DNA of 64,000 nt, from positions 116,589,783-116,653,782 of the forward strand of contig NC_081406.1 in NCBI RefSeq assembly GCF_030272615.1, written 5' to 3'. Every line of letters starts with the position of its first letter. Position 1 is the first letter of the stretch. Below the pieces are notes generated by a model that saw only the letters and a list, made by a program, of their open reading frames with translations, was not told the DNA's origin and searched no databases. Positions 23,276-34,446 of this stretch are shown piece after piece. This stretch comes from Cryptomeria japonica. Its lineage: Eukaryota > Streptophyta > Pinopsida > Cupressales > Cupressaceae. Made by a program: the position numbers and the translations under genes.

Positions 23276-24105
23276 GCAAATCAAATACTTTTTCTCAGAA
23301 CTAATTGATCACTCATATAGTTGTTGTAATTAAGTTGATCAAAAATTTCAAAAAAATTGGCTAGGGATATTCCAGCCAAGTACACCAAATATGAGTTCAT
23401 GTAGAAAGTCATGGTGGAAGAGACCGCTGAAAGTTGTTCACAAGGCATCGCTGATGACTTCTCCCCATGATATATGATGGGACTGCCTTATGAACATGAT
23501 GAACTGGTACATCCAAGGCTCAAAAACATTAGAATGTTCAAAGCCCATTATCCTGCTGAGGAGGGTTACAATGTCTCCTATTTCCCATTTGAAGTCACAG
23601 CGGTACAACTTAGCCCACCTTGAGAACGCGGCTCGTGGCTCATGGATCCACCAGTTGATATGTAGTTTATAGTCTTTTTCCCTTTTCACATAATACTCAA
23701 TTGCACTCTCTTTGGAGATTTCCATGTAAACAGGTGCGAGAGGTATTCTGAAGACATTCTCAATTGTGTCTGCATCAAGGTGGATTATTGCTTCGCCATC
23801 ATCATTTTTAATGATTCTTGTCTCCTTGTCAAAGTGTTGGGCGCAAGCAAGAACAAATTCAGGTTCTAGGGCAGCCACCGGAAAGAAGATGCGTGATGGA
23901 TATGGCTGTCCAACAGCCACTGCATATTGCTATCTTGTGGATCCTCAACCCTCTTGACAAATTCCGACATGTCTACATGCCCTATCTCTGTATCTCTAAT
24001 ACGATCCAAAGGAGAGGAAACTTGGGAAGGTGCAACTTCGTTTCGGTACTTGTCATATTTGTATTTCATCTTTTTTGGAATTGATGATGACGACAAATCT
24101 GACAT

Positions 24106-26124
24106 TGATGGACAACCTGGAATACTGTGATGAAGACTTAAAAGCGTTAAGGCAACATCATATTCAGCTGCAAATAACATTTTTCCTTCTTCAAATGGGA
24201 AAAACTTCGACTCTTGAACTTCACGACTTTGTGAGAGAAAGAGGGTAAATAGATGGAAATGGGGGAATCTTGACTTTGACCAATTTCGGATCTTGGGGAA
24301 ATTTTCGCAAGTATACAAGTTGGAGAAGGCATACATGCAATCGAATTTTTAAAACCCGAATGCAAGTACACTTGTAAATTTGCAAATGGAGAAATGGATG
24401 GAAAATGAGAATTAGACTTGTGGAAAATGACAAAAATGGAAAGTACGGATATGGGTGACATGAATGGATAAAAACGGGAAGATCCAGGAATGTCATTTTC
24501 ATGAAAATGGGAAGAACTTTTCAACATGCAACCCGGTTCTTAAAACCCGATTTTGAAAGGAAGGGTATTTCACATCTTTTCAACTTGGAATTTTAACCAA
24601 AAATGGTTAAATTCTTTAACCATAAGGGAAGAACAAAGATTTCCAGCCAACTTGTAATTGGGATTTAAAATGCCAAATACAAGTAAAGAGAGAAAATGGG
24701 GAAGATCAATGCAATTCAAAAATTGCATATCAAGGGGGAAAAACACTCTGACAAAACCAATTTTTGGGGCAAGAACAACATATTTACAAATTTACAACTA
24801 GAAAGGAAAACAAAGAAAACAAGAAAATAAGAAAATGAAACAAGAAAAGAAAAGAAATCATAACTCGTTTCAAACTGAAAATGCCTCTCCAAAAGATGCA
24901 ACAATCTTGGAATGAAGAAGACAATCCAATAAATAAAGACAATCCGCAATGCCAAACCCTTGCCACGTTTTTACAAAAATGCCATTTGAATAAAAAAGTG
25001 GTGACCAATGCAAATAAAATGGCACGAAAAGTGGCCAAATCTCCCTCTAACTCCAATGCATAAGCAAGAGATGCAAAAACGACTTGGGAGATTGCTGCTT
25101 CGTGGAGTAAAGATCCCTCAAAAAGTGGATTCAAGGAATCACGTGGTAGATTTTGAAGGAGAAAAAACAGCAATCTAAAACCCCCAAATGGCATGAAAGA
25201 TGTCTAAAAATGCATGAGACTAGGAAGGAATCCTAAACGCCTTCTACCTCCAAAAATTTCTCCACAAAAACTCGCTTAAAATCCTCAAAAAACGTTTTTC
25301 CTTGCTGATCGGGTTTTTGGGAGAGAATATCAAGTTCGAAATAGCATGAATTGGAGAAAATCGAGTTTTTGGGATGCAATAACAAGTTTAAAATTGCACT
25401 TTTTCATCAATAAGACAAAAATCGGGTTTTTTTTTTTTAAATGCAATTACATGTTTAAAATCCTCAAAAATGCACTTTATAGAGAAAATCAGGATTTTTG
25501 GGCAAAATAACAAGTTTTAAATGCACTTTTCTCATTCCTAGGCAAAATCAGGCTTTGGAGAGAGATGTGCAAGTTTAAAATCACTTGTAAAGGGAAAATA
25601 AAATCCCTACAACAAATTATAATTCACTTGCACACATGTAATAGGGGTTTAAAATCCCCATTACAAGCAAAAACCATTAAAGTAGGGGTTTTAGAAAAGA
25701 ATTACAAGTTTACTTGTAACTTAACCAAAAAATCCCTATTTTAACTGAAAAAGCCAAAAAGCATCAAGGGGGAAATAAAAAGCAGATTACAAGATTTTAT
25801 TTTTCAATAAAGTGCACTTGTAATTAGCCAAAAATTTCCCTACAAAGACCAAAACAATGGAAATCATTAAAACTTGCAGTTCAAGGAAAATTCTCCACCT
25901 GCAGTCAGGGAGAAAAACCCGAAATTGAAGGAAAGACATAGCAAACGAATCCAGAATGTGACGAAATTCGAAACGTAGTTCGAAGATGGACTGAGGATTA
26001 AGCCAGTCCGAGGATTAGTCAAAATTCTGCCTCGGCAAGCATGCCATAGAGTAAAATTTTCATTTTTTCACAAAAATTTGATGTAATGGTCCTTCATTTT
26101 TTAAAACAAAAATGAGGACAACAA
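24106..26124 (-). other. AT-rich leader of element B
   Basis: There is no convincing gene. The stretch 25.3-25.8 kb has recurring phrases such as AACAAGTTT followed by AAAATTGCACTTTT, at about 25382, 25450, 25508 and 25567. This is a degenerate repeat analogous in position to the array upstream of element C. Confidence 0.4.
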
Positions 26125-26216
26125 ATGAGTGGTCGATGTCTAACATCAGTCCACCCATCCATCACAATAGAGCAACCAGTCCTCATCCAAGTTCGTTTCA
26201 TATCCTCCATTAGCAC
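26125..26216 (-). pseudogene. hAT-2 transposase exon piece with catalytic Asp
   Basis: The minus strand reads MEDMKRTWMRTGCSIVMDGW followed by TDVRHR. The Asp in MDGW corresponds to the first catalytic Asp of hAT transposases. The piece is isolated between element B (below 26125) and LTR E (above 26221). In frame, it follows the N-terminal exon ending at 33714 once LTR E and one ATTAA duplicate are set aside. Confidence 0.75.
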
Positions 26217-29107
26217 ATTAATGATGCAGAGGACTCAAGGGTGGATGGAAAGTCAGACAAAACACACTTCAACATGGACAAGTAACTCAAACTTACAATG
26301 GACTTTCATGGCCAACTTCTTATGCATCATGGGAACATGACAACTATGCCACAAGGGTCAATAAGAGGATCCACCAACACACACAAGGAACTCACTATCT
26401 TTAGAGCATTATGAGCATCAAAGATCATCATAAAACCTGTCCTAACACTTGGCATTAATTAGAAACCACCAACAAGGGTACCTCCTTCACACAAGGCTTC
26501 TAGGCCTACTAGGCCTCCCTGTCTGGTTTTTTGACTTTAACTTCCCAACCCTTGACCATGGGCACAAATCAAAAACATTTTAAGATATCCTTTTCAGAGA
26601 TACACAACATATGTAGAAACCCCTATAAGTTACTTTGAGACATTAGGGTCAAATTCGGACTGTTGCAGGTTTGAGGGATCACAATTAGCCCTATTTTACA
26701 AAGCCACTACCTCTCAAATGCACACAAATCCTCAACCAATGGTTCTAACATGTGTCATGCATCACCAAACCACCAAATCAACTAGTTTTGGGCACCCAAA
26801 CTCGCTGATCTGCAACAGGTTCACACATTACTTCACTTTATCACTATTTTCTAAGCCTGTCACATAGAGATGCCAGGCTAGGCCTTCTTCAAACTTGCAC
26901 CATACCTGATCTCCTACCTTGAAACCAAAAGGAACCTTGAAAGGACATCTAAACCCACCATTCCACCAGGTATCAGAAAATTCCCACGGTGGAATGGAGA
27001 GTTATTAGCATTTTTGTGTCAAAGCCCTGGATTGTGAGGGTTTTTGGACAGTTTTTGAAAAAACCTCTACAAAATGCTCAAAACTTTATGGAATTGAATG
27101 AAATCAGTGCCAAATGAAAGGTAATTCACCCCTCTTTCAAATGAGTCTGATCTTGATCCTTAAATCTTCCGTACCAATTCAGAATAAAAGCTGCAACAGG
27201 ACTGGTATTGTAAAAATCTGGAGATTGCAGTCATTAAAATGATCATAACTACTTCAAATCTAAATGAAATTTAATGCCACAAAAGCCAAAATGAAGGTAG
27301 TTCACTACTCTAACACATCGAATTAGTTTCCAATCAAAACATGATGAATTTCATACTGAAAAATGAAGAGAACCAGACTGCTATGCCCAGAACTGCATAA
27401 AAACTCCAACTTTCATTAGCAAAATTTCCAAAATTCCACCAACCAACCTTGGATGGCGTGCCAAGGGTCTATATATATACCCAACCAAGTGGGTTACATC
27501 CTCAAACAGCCATAAACTAACTTTCAACCACATTTCAAAAAGTTGCAAAAATTGTCATAACAATGACAACTTTTGCAGCTTTTACATTTTAAACCATATG
27601 GACCCCAAACTTTCCAAATTGGGTCTCAATAAATCAAAATGCCCTCCAATGGCCTTATTTGCATAAAAGAACACAAAACAAACATAAAATTCAAATTTTC
27701 ACCTTTTCGACCAAAACTGGGTCCTGTTGATGTGTATTTTGTACACAACCAAACACAGAATAAAATACCTAAGTATCTTATCCTCTCTTGAACAAAGTTC
27801 CCGACTGCTGAAGATCTCGCTGAAGGATCAATCGGAGTAACTCCAAGGTTCTGTTATGTACGATCTCTACGTGTGGATAAGCTCTCTGTGGTATGATGTG
27901 ATTTTGCTGGGATCACAAGGGGACTTACACTATATGACCTGAACATTTGATTTGCTGGAATCACAAGTCCTATCTACTGGTTGAGATATAAAGAAATATC
28001 AAAAGATGAAAGGTTCAGAAAGCCTACTCTAAGACCTAGAATGCGAGAAGATGGATGAACGACTAGGTGGAATCCTACTGGGTTGGGTCTCACCATCAGG
28101 CTTGAACAATTCGATACCAACTCAGTGCGATCTTCTAAGGGATGCTTCCAAATATGTCCAAATCGTATACCATCAGATACCGATCACCATTCAAGATAAT
28201 GCGGGAACAACAAAGGTGCTATGACTCGGAATTAAGCTCGTTTTATGCCAGTTGACCACGCAAGGCGCTCTTACAGTCATCAAAAGGCTAGTGGTGTGGA
28301 TTAGACGGATTCCACACAAGTGCATTCAACAACTTCTTTCATTCAATCTAACTATTTACCATCTACAATGAACATTCAACAAGAGACCATGCATATTGCA
28401 ACGAAACGACATATTTCACCATATCTTCAATGAAAAAGAAGTTTGTTTACAATCACTGGCAACAATTTCTTGCCTTGTCCTCCTAATTTATTCTAATTGC
28501 TATTCTATCAGTTGACTATTCACAATTAGCTAACTATTCACCCACTATCAACTATTGACTAACTATTATCTATTCTCTGACTACTAACTTTTACAAATGA
28601 AGAGCTAGGGCTTTATATAGAGAGCCCTTTACATTTCAATGGCTTAGATTGATTTAGGATGAATGGCTAGGATTACAAGATGAAAACCCTAATTAGGGTT
28701 TGTTACAACAAAACCTTTTAGCCAATGAGAAAATTACATTCAATGCATGAGAACCAATAGAAAACAGGGGTAGGTGCCTCGAAGTTTGTGTTATCACTAA
28801 TGAGTCAGGTACATTGAATCTGGACATGCTGATGTGGACCTATCTGACTGGAGGAAAAGTGACTGGGATGCCACCTTGTCTGGTACTTCCTCTGTGATGA
28901 CTTTTGTCGATCCTCCATCGTCCTTGATATACTTGATGAACAATGTACCCTTCCTTGGCTCTCTTGTGTTTGCCTATGAGATCCTCTTGAAGAGGTCTTC
29001 CTTTGACCTTGATGTTGAAATATTCTTCTTGAGATCCTTGTTCCGATCTTCCTCCAACCTAGTCTTTCTGATTTCTTTCATTTCCTTCTGCAAAACAAAC
29101 AAATGAA

Positions 29108-29195
29108 CATCAAACACATGATATATAGCTTATACAATCTCTGATTTTATGCATCAAACACATGATATATAGCTTATACAATCTCTGATTTTATG
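29108..29195 (+). repeat. Perfect 44-bp tandem duplication
   Basis: 29108-29151 and 29152-29195 are identical; each unit starts CATCAAACACATGATATATA and ends GATTTTATG. Confidence 0.95.
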
Positions 29196-29800
29196 TGATT
29201 TGCAGGCCTGATAGGTGCAGGTTTAGGGGAGATTGTCCTTTTCTTGAGCAAATTTGCTCTTGCTATGATGAATTCAGTCCTTCCTTTATTGAATTTTGCT
29301 GTTGTTAGGATGTATTCTGCGCCTTAAAGTGACTGATCTCTATAAGACCTGAAATTTGCCTCCTCAATCACCAATCTGTCTAATGAAATCTGCTTTTGAA
29401 ATTCGCCTTGATGAATTCAGTTGCTCCTCAAATTCGCTCTTGTCGAATTCGGCTTGTGAAGATTGTTGACAAATCTGGAATTTGCTTCTTAACTGCTGAA
29501 GGATTTCGCTCTTTGAAGAAGAATGTTTGAAATGAATGATGAATAATGTAAGAATCAACCTCCCTTATATAGGCGCCTTTATGGGAGAATGCACTTCTTT
29601 GATGAAAGCCGACTTTGTTTGGATGAATAAATCAATTGTATTTCCCTTTAGCTGGCCAACTTCTCTTTAAAAAATTCGAATTTGCTTTTGCCGCCAAAGT
29701 GAGATTGGTTTATTAATGCATCAAATGTTTCTAGGTTGACTTGCACTTAGTCTTCTCCTGATCTTTTCGGTTTTTTACCATTATGCAATTGCCTTTAATA

Positions 29801-31172
29801 GAATTTCGCCTTGGTACCTTAGAGAGGGACATAAGCGAGCTAGGATATAAGTCAAATTTTCATCAATATTTGATGAAGGCAAGCTTAGTTCTCACGATCT
29901 GCATGAAGTTTAGGATGCTTGAACACTTGAAACCACCATGAAGAAGACTTACAACACACCATCATTAGCATATTACTCATCCTCAATGCATTTCGCTCCT
30001 GTACCTTTGGAAGGTACCTGAGCGAACTAAGGGCTGATCTTAGTTTTCTCACTCACATACTCAATTTTCATTATCATTAAAAGGCTCATGCTGCAACAAA
30101 GGCTTAAATTACCTTCAAGAAGGCTTGTCTTGATATCTTGATTAACTAAACATTCTTCTTCAAGAGATTTCGCTCCTGTACCTTTGGAAGGTACATGAGC
30201 GAGTTTCTTCCTCTTGACTCAATTCACGCTTCATTCCTATCACTTTGCCTTAGACTTGATTTTTGAAATTCTCTTCTCATCGTGCTCAAGTCAATCTGCT
30301 CCCAACTTTTCTTAAAACAAGATCTTCTTAGTGTTTTAGGTGAGATAGGAGGTCCTTCCAAGAGATTTCGCTTGTGTACCTTAGAGAGGACCCTTAGGAA
30401 AATTCGCTCCTGTACCTTTGGAAGGGTCAGGAGCGAATTTTGCTTGATAGCTCAAATCCTTAACCTTTTGCCATTCAACTTCATTTCAATGTACTTCAAA
30501 GGCATAAAAGAATCATCTCCCCTTCACTCAAGGCCTAAAAGCAAAGCATGAATTTGATCCAAATGAGAAGGAAGAGGGGAGCTCTAGTGAAAGGGTCAGG
30601 AGCGAAATTGACAATGCTGCTCAAATTCTCCATACTTCATCATTCAACTTGGTTTGAATTCTCTTTTAAAGGCACGCATAACTCAAGTTTCTTTCAATCA
30701 AGCCTTGAAGGCATGAGTTTGGATCCAAGTAAGGAGCAAGAAGGTGTTTTTAAGAAAATTCGCTCTTGTACCTTTGGAAGGGTCAGGAGCGAATTTTATG
30801 CTTGTCTTAGCTTCTTCTCCAAATTTCTAAGTTCAAGCTTGTTTAAATTCGTCCCCAAAGGTAAGTTCAATTTGATTCCTCTCCAATCAACACTCTAAAG
30901 TGAGATTTCCATCCAAAATAGAAGCACAAAGAGAGCCTAAGAAGAATTCGCTCCTGTACCTTTAGAAGGGTCAGGAGCGAATTTGATGCTCTAGCTCAAA
31001 TTCTCATCTCTTTCTTCAAATCTTCACGTCTAAACCTCATGACCTTGCTCCTCAAAGGGAAATGAATGGAATTTGTATCAAACAAAGCCTTAAAGTGAAG
31101 TCTTCGATCCAAATAGGGGGGCAAAGGGAGCCTAAAGAGAATTCGCTCCTGTACCCTTGGCGAAATTTGATA
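29801..31172 (+). repeat. ~190-bp tandem array, each unit with a hairpin
   Basis: Hairpin cores start near 29801, 29991, 30165, 30363/30399, 30591 (right half only), 30755, 30943 and 31139 (shortened). The best units have arms AAATTCGCTCCTG and CAGGAGCGAATTT, perfectly complementary over 13 bp, around a loop like TACCTTTGGAAGGGT. Sequences between hairpins are also related (for example a CTCAAATTCTC block after each core and a GATCCAA block before the next). It is non-coding. Confidence 0.85.
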
Positions 31173-32439
31173 ATCTAGCCCAGGGTCTCCAATTTTCTCC
31201 AATTTTACACGCTCAAGTCTCAGGAAAACCGGTGATTTTGTCCTCATTTGCCCAAGCAATTGTGCTTAATGAAATTGTCCTAGATTGTGTTGAATTCACT
31301 TCTTCCTTGTAAAATTCAGGTTTCCTTTTCCCATAAATCTATCACTTTTAGATTGATGAAATCCAACCTGAATCTAATATGGACCACGTCTGTAGAAATA
31401 CCCCCAATCTGCTCTTCGTTATTCAAATTAAGATCCTTCTGCCTCAACCTTGAATTAAGCACAGAACTAGACTTCAAACAAGTTGCTTTTGCTTCATCTC
31501 AAGCAGAAATTGACCTCAAATCAGGTCTGATTGTAAATTTAGTGTTGGATGATTATGATGGCTTGCATCTAATTAGGTCTGCTCCTTTTGAATCCTGCTT
31601 CCTGAATTGATTTAGGTCTGATCTGCTCTGATTTTCCCGAGTCTTTTATTTTTTCACCTGAAAGTAAAAAAAAAAAAAGACAATTTCAATTAAGAAGAAT
31701 CAAACAAAACTTAACAACATTATTAGCTTTATCAATCTGGAAATGAATTCTCTCTCGGTACTACTGTCTTGAAATCTAATATTCTTCACCTTCCATCAGA
31801 TTGGACCCTGAAAGATGACACTTGGTGAAATTCGCATCAACATGATTGAGATTACCTTCAAAATAAGTCTGATTCACCTTTCCCCCATGCTGGAAGTTAA
31901 CTACCTTTATCTCTGCCTTGTTCAAATTGAGAGTTTTATGCTCTTCTGCAGTAGATCATATTCGGGCCTGCCCTGCTCTTCTTATGATTTGATTTTGAAT
32001 TTAAATCCCCCCCAATGTTTTGTTTATGTGACACATCTTCAACTTCAGAGGCCAGCTTGTTTATTTCCTAAGTTCCACACCTTACATTGTGTTTCATAGT
32101 GGCATGTGTTGGGAATATTAGGAGCCAAATAAAATGATGAGGTGGCTGCTTTACTTTTAAACAAATAAAAAATAAAAAATGTCTCAAAAACTTTTTCCTT
32201 TACCTTAGAGTTTGGTGGGGCCCAATCAAGGCTACGGTGGTAAAGGAAGTCAAAGGAAATACTATGCCTTAAAACAAGCTTTTAGATTCTCCATTTAAGA
32301 TTTGTGGGGCCCAAGCAATATGTGGCATGGTAATTAAAAACACTTAAAATCTCCAGGCTAAAGCTCAGTGGGTCCCAACAAGAGTCTTTAATAAAAAGTT
32401 AATTCAATTCTCCATTTTGAGTTTAAAGTGGGGCCCAAA

Positions 32440-33200
32440 AAGGCGATGAGAGGAATGTGAGGGAAGTGGTAAGGGAAGCTGCTACGTGGAGAAAGAGGGG
32501 AAATGGGATGTTGGAGGAAAGGGGGACATAAGGGATATAAATAATGGAAGTAGGAGAAGCGTCGGGTTAGGAGGTATAAGAGGTAGTGGATGGAGTTAGG
32601 GAAGGTTAGGGAGTAAAATGTAATGGGAGGTATGAGGGGGTAATGAAAGGGTAGAGGGGTGTGGGTTATAATGGGATGAGGTTTAGACTAGGGGAAGGAA
32701 AGGTGGGATAGATGGGTAAGAAGGTTAGGGGTAGGGGGAGAGGTAAGATTAGGGAAATAAAGGAAGTGAGACTTATGGGATGTGGGTTAGAATAGGTGAT
32801 TTTAGGGGAATAAAGGGGGAAAGGAAGTTAGTGTGGATGGTAGGTTAAAGGGAGTGTGAGATAGAAGGTATGAGGGGAAGAGAGATGTTAGGATAGAATA
32901 GGGATAGGGGTAAGGTGGAAAGGAAGTTAGTGAAGGGAGGTGAGGGTGTAAGATGGAAGGGTAGGTTTAAGTTAAGTGAAGAGAGGTGAGGGTGTAGTGG
33001 TAGGACTAAATGTAGGTGAAGGGTAGTAGATGAGTATGTTAGGTGAAGGTGATAAAAGATAAAGAGAGATAGAAGGTAAGGGATATGGAAGTGGAAAGGG
33101 TAGGGTGAAATGGTGATGGTAGGAAAGGGGAAGTGGAAAGCCGTTAAGATGGAGGGTTATGGAATGAAGAGAGACGAAAGGATGAAAGGGTGAAATGGTG
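32440..33200 (+). repeat. Cytosine-depleted purine-rich tract
   Basis: Counting rows by eye, 32521-33120 contains 6 C in 600 bases, with many GGG/TTAGG/GAAGG words. There is no repeat period I can define and no ORF. Composition changes sharply by about 33220. Confidence 0.9.
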
Positions 33201-33713
33201 ATGGCAAAGGAGAGGAATGGAAATGAGAGTCATCAGGCCTGGGCACCCAAGGGCAGTGTTGGGAGAAGTGGAAGTGATAAAATCTTGGCTGGGTAAAGGA
33301 AGTGTCGAACCTCGGTTCATCTTAAAGAGACAAACTTGATCTACTTCTGACCTCTTGACCCACTATACCTCTTCAATGCAAACGTTCATAGCGAAAGACT
33401 CAACACTAACCTAGAACTAAGCTAAGAGGACTAATCCTAGAAAGCGAAAAGCAGGGGTCCCCATTCGCAATGGGGCGATGTGTGAATACGTCACAACAGG
33501 TCCCTAGAGTGCTCCAGCACCATAGTTATGATAATTTTTGCAAGTTTTACATTTTAAACCATACGGACCCCAAACTTTCCAAATTGGGTCTCAATACATC
33601 AAAATGGCCTCAAATGGCTTTATTTGCATAAAAGAACACAAAACAAACATAACATTCAAATTTTGACCTTTTGGACCAAAACTAGGTCCCTAGGGTGCTC
33701 CTACACCAATTAA

Positions 33714-34446
33714 CCTTGAAATACTCTTTGTTTAAGAGAGTAGTATGTAGCTTATGATCTCCAGGGGATGTGAATGTGGGACCAAAAGTAGCTAAATCTT
33801 TGACCATTTGTTTAAAGTAAGAGGAATGTGCCACATGAAATGGGATGGCGTTAGCGAAAAAGAATCTACCAATGGATGACTCTATAGCTTCACGTCCTTG
33901 TGTATTAAACAAAGCTTCTACTGACCCTCCCTTCTCACTACCCACCTTCCTCTTTCCTGAACCTCTTGTCTCAATTTGACTACTACTACCAATAATGGAT
34001 GTGATAGGCCCAGATGTTTGTGAACATACAAAAGAGGTCGGTATTGCCAAAACTTGTTTCACCATTTCTGTCTCCATATGCAATCTATGACACTCTATCC
34101 TCTCCTCATCTTTTAGTTTTGGACAAGCTTTGACCCCATGGCCTGGAACATCCAAAAAATGGGATTTTACCCTTGTGTAGCTGCCCCTAAAATCTATCAA
34201 ACAAACATGACAATCCCACACCCTGCTCCCTCCCGAATTTCCTTTCCTTTCACCCCTGAGCCTAGGTGTAACATATTGGAGAAGAGATTTGTTTTTATTA
34301 AAAGGGCCCTTTGCATATATTTCCATAATTTTTAAAGGACATTTAAATATGCTAGGTTGCTGCCCACTACTTCTCTTAGCACTTCCACTTGCCTTTCCAC
34401 CAACCACTTCCACTTCATTGTCACTACTACTGTCACCCCCACTCAT
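33714..34446 (-). pseudogene. hAT-2 transposase N-terminal exon (BED-type zinc finger)
   Basis: This open frame starts at an ATG at 34446 and has an acidic, Ser-rich N-terminus. A zinc-finger-like block follows: VWDCHVCLIDFRGSYTRVKS, then HF and, after four residues, GHGVKACPK. The Cys-x2-Cys and later His/Cys fit a BED finger, the DNA-binding domain of hAT transposases, and match the CHGC...VVGH...GIKKCPG finger of hAT-1. A linker and FFANAIPFHVAHSSYFKQM follow, again aligning with hAT-1. The exon is cut at 33713 by LTR E. No internal stop occurs, so this part has decayed little. Confidence 0.8.

Larger units (their letters stand above)
17996..24105 (-). pseudogene. Element B long ORF, homologue of element C
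   Basis: The start ATG at 24105 opens a frame whose N-terminus matches element C in order: MKYKYDKY, then TEIGHVDMSEFVKRV, then IGDIVTLLSRIMG, then MNSYLVYLAG. After a solo LTR (21600-23275) it continues as FAASLRHFPGL to PTDEIILMELGRQ (21.05-21.6 kb). After a second insertion comes a 412-codon stretch (19070-20308) rich in Pro/Ser/Glu. A KPLEEMSAADYKV motif follows, aligning with KPADQITLADYSI of element C, then long Leu/Glu/Lys heptads to 17996. Frameshifts and stops include TAG at 19070 and TAA at 18626. It is probably a coiled-coil protein of about 1,200 residues; the function is unknown and there is no polymerase. Confidence 0.7.
16886..26124 (-). mobile_element. Element B, inserted in hAT-2
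   Basis: This 9.2-kb insertion lies between two near-identical 33-bp copies of hAT-2 sequence. Reading on the minus strand, it begins TTGTTGTCCTCATTTTTG, has a ~2-kb AT-rich leader, a long decayed ORF (24105 to 17996) and a 3' region with repeated AGCTCAAAGACT motifs. It has itself received two insertions (20279-21204 and 21600-23275). I found no pair of LTRs, no poly(A) tail and no polymerase domain, so its class is undetermined. Confidence 0.65.
27725..33498. mobile_element. 5.77-kb insertion F, TSD GGTCC, no coding content
   Basis: It starts TGTTGATGTG, ends CGTCACAACA and is flanked by GGTCC (27720-27724 and 33499-33503). The first ~160 bp match the start of another copy at 40355 at roughly 85% by eye. 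I see no second TGTTGATGTG inside and no gag or pol, so it is either a very long solo LTR or a non-autonomous element. It contains a 44-bp tandem duplication, a ~190-bp hairpin array and a cytosine-depleted tract. The right end has the stem CCCCATT-CGC-AATGGGG. Confidence 0.7.
26222..33708. mobile_element. LTR E in hAT-2, TSD ATTAA (contains F)
   Basis: It begins TGATGCAGAGGAC and ends GCTCCTACACCA. ATTAA is present on both sides (26217-26221 and 33709-33713). Without the nested insertion F it is about 1.7 kb and non-coding, so it is probably a solo LTR. About 150 bp near 27567-27722 is repeated at 33541-33690, and the sequence GTCCCTAGNGTGCTCC recurs at 33500 and 33686, showing a pre-existing tandem duplication of ~185 bp at its right end. 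Confidence 0.75.

Noticed and set aside
26880-26990. Integrase C-terminal-like phrase FKVGDQVW on the minus strand
   Set aside because: Only a short match within LTR E, with no supporting integrase core nearby; too weak to annotate.
29801-31172. CRISPR-like repeat array
   Set aside because: Spacers are long and related to each other, the repeats are hairpins with decay, and the context is a plant LTR-type insertion.
32440-33200. Interstitial telomere array (TTAGGG-like words)
   Set aside because: The words are irregular, with no run of TTTAGGG or TTAGGG units in tandem; only composition is similar.
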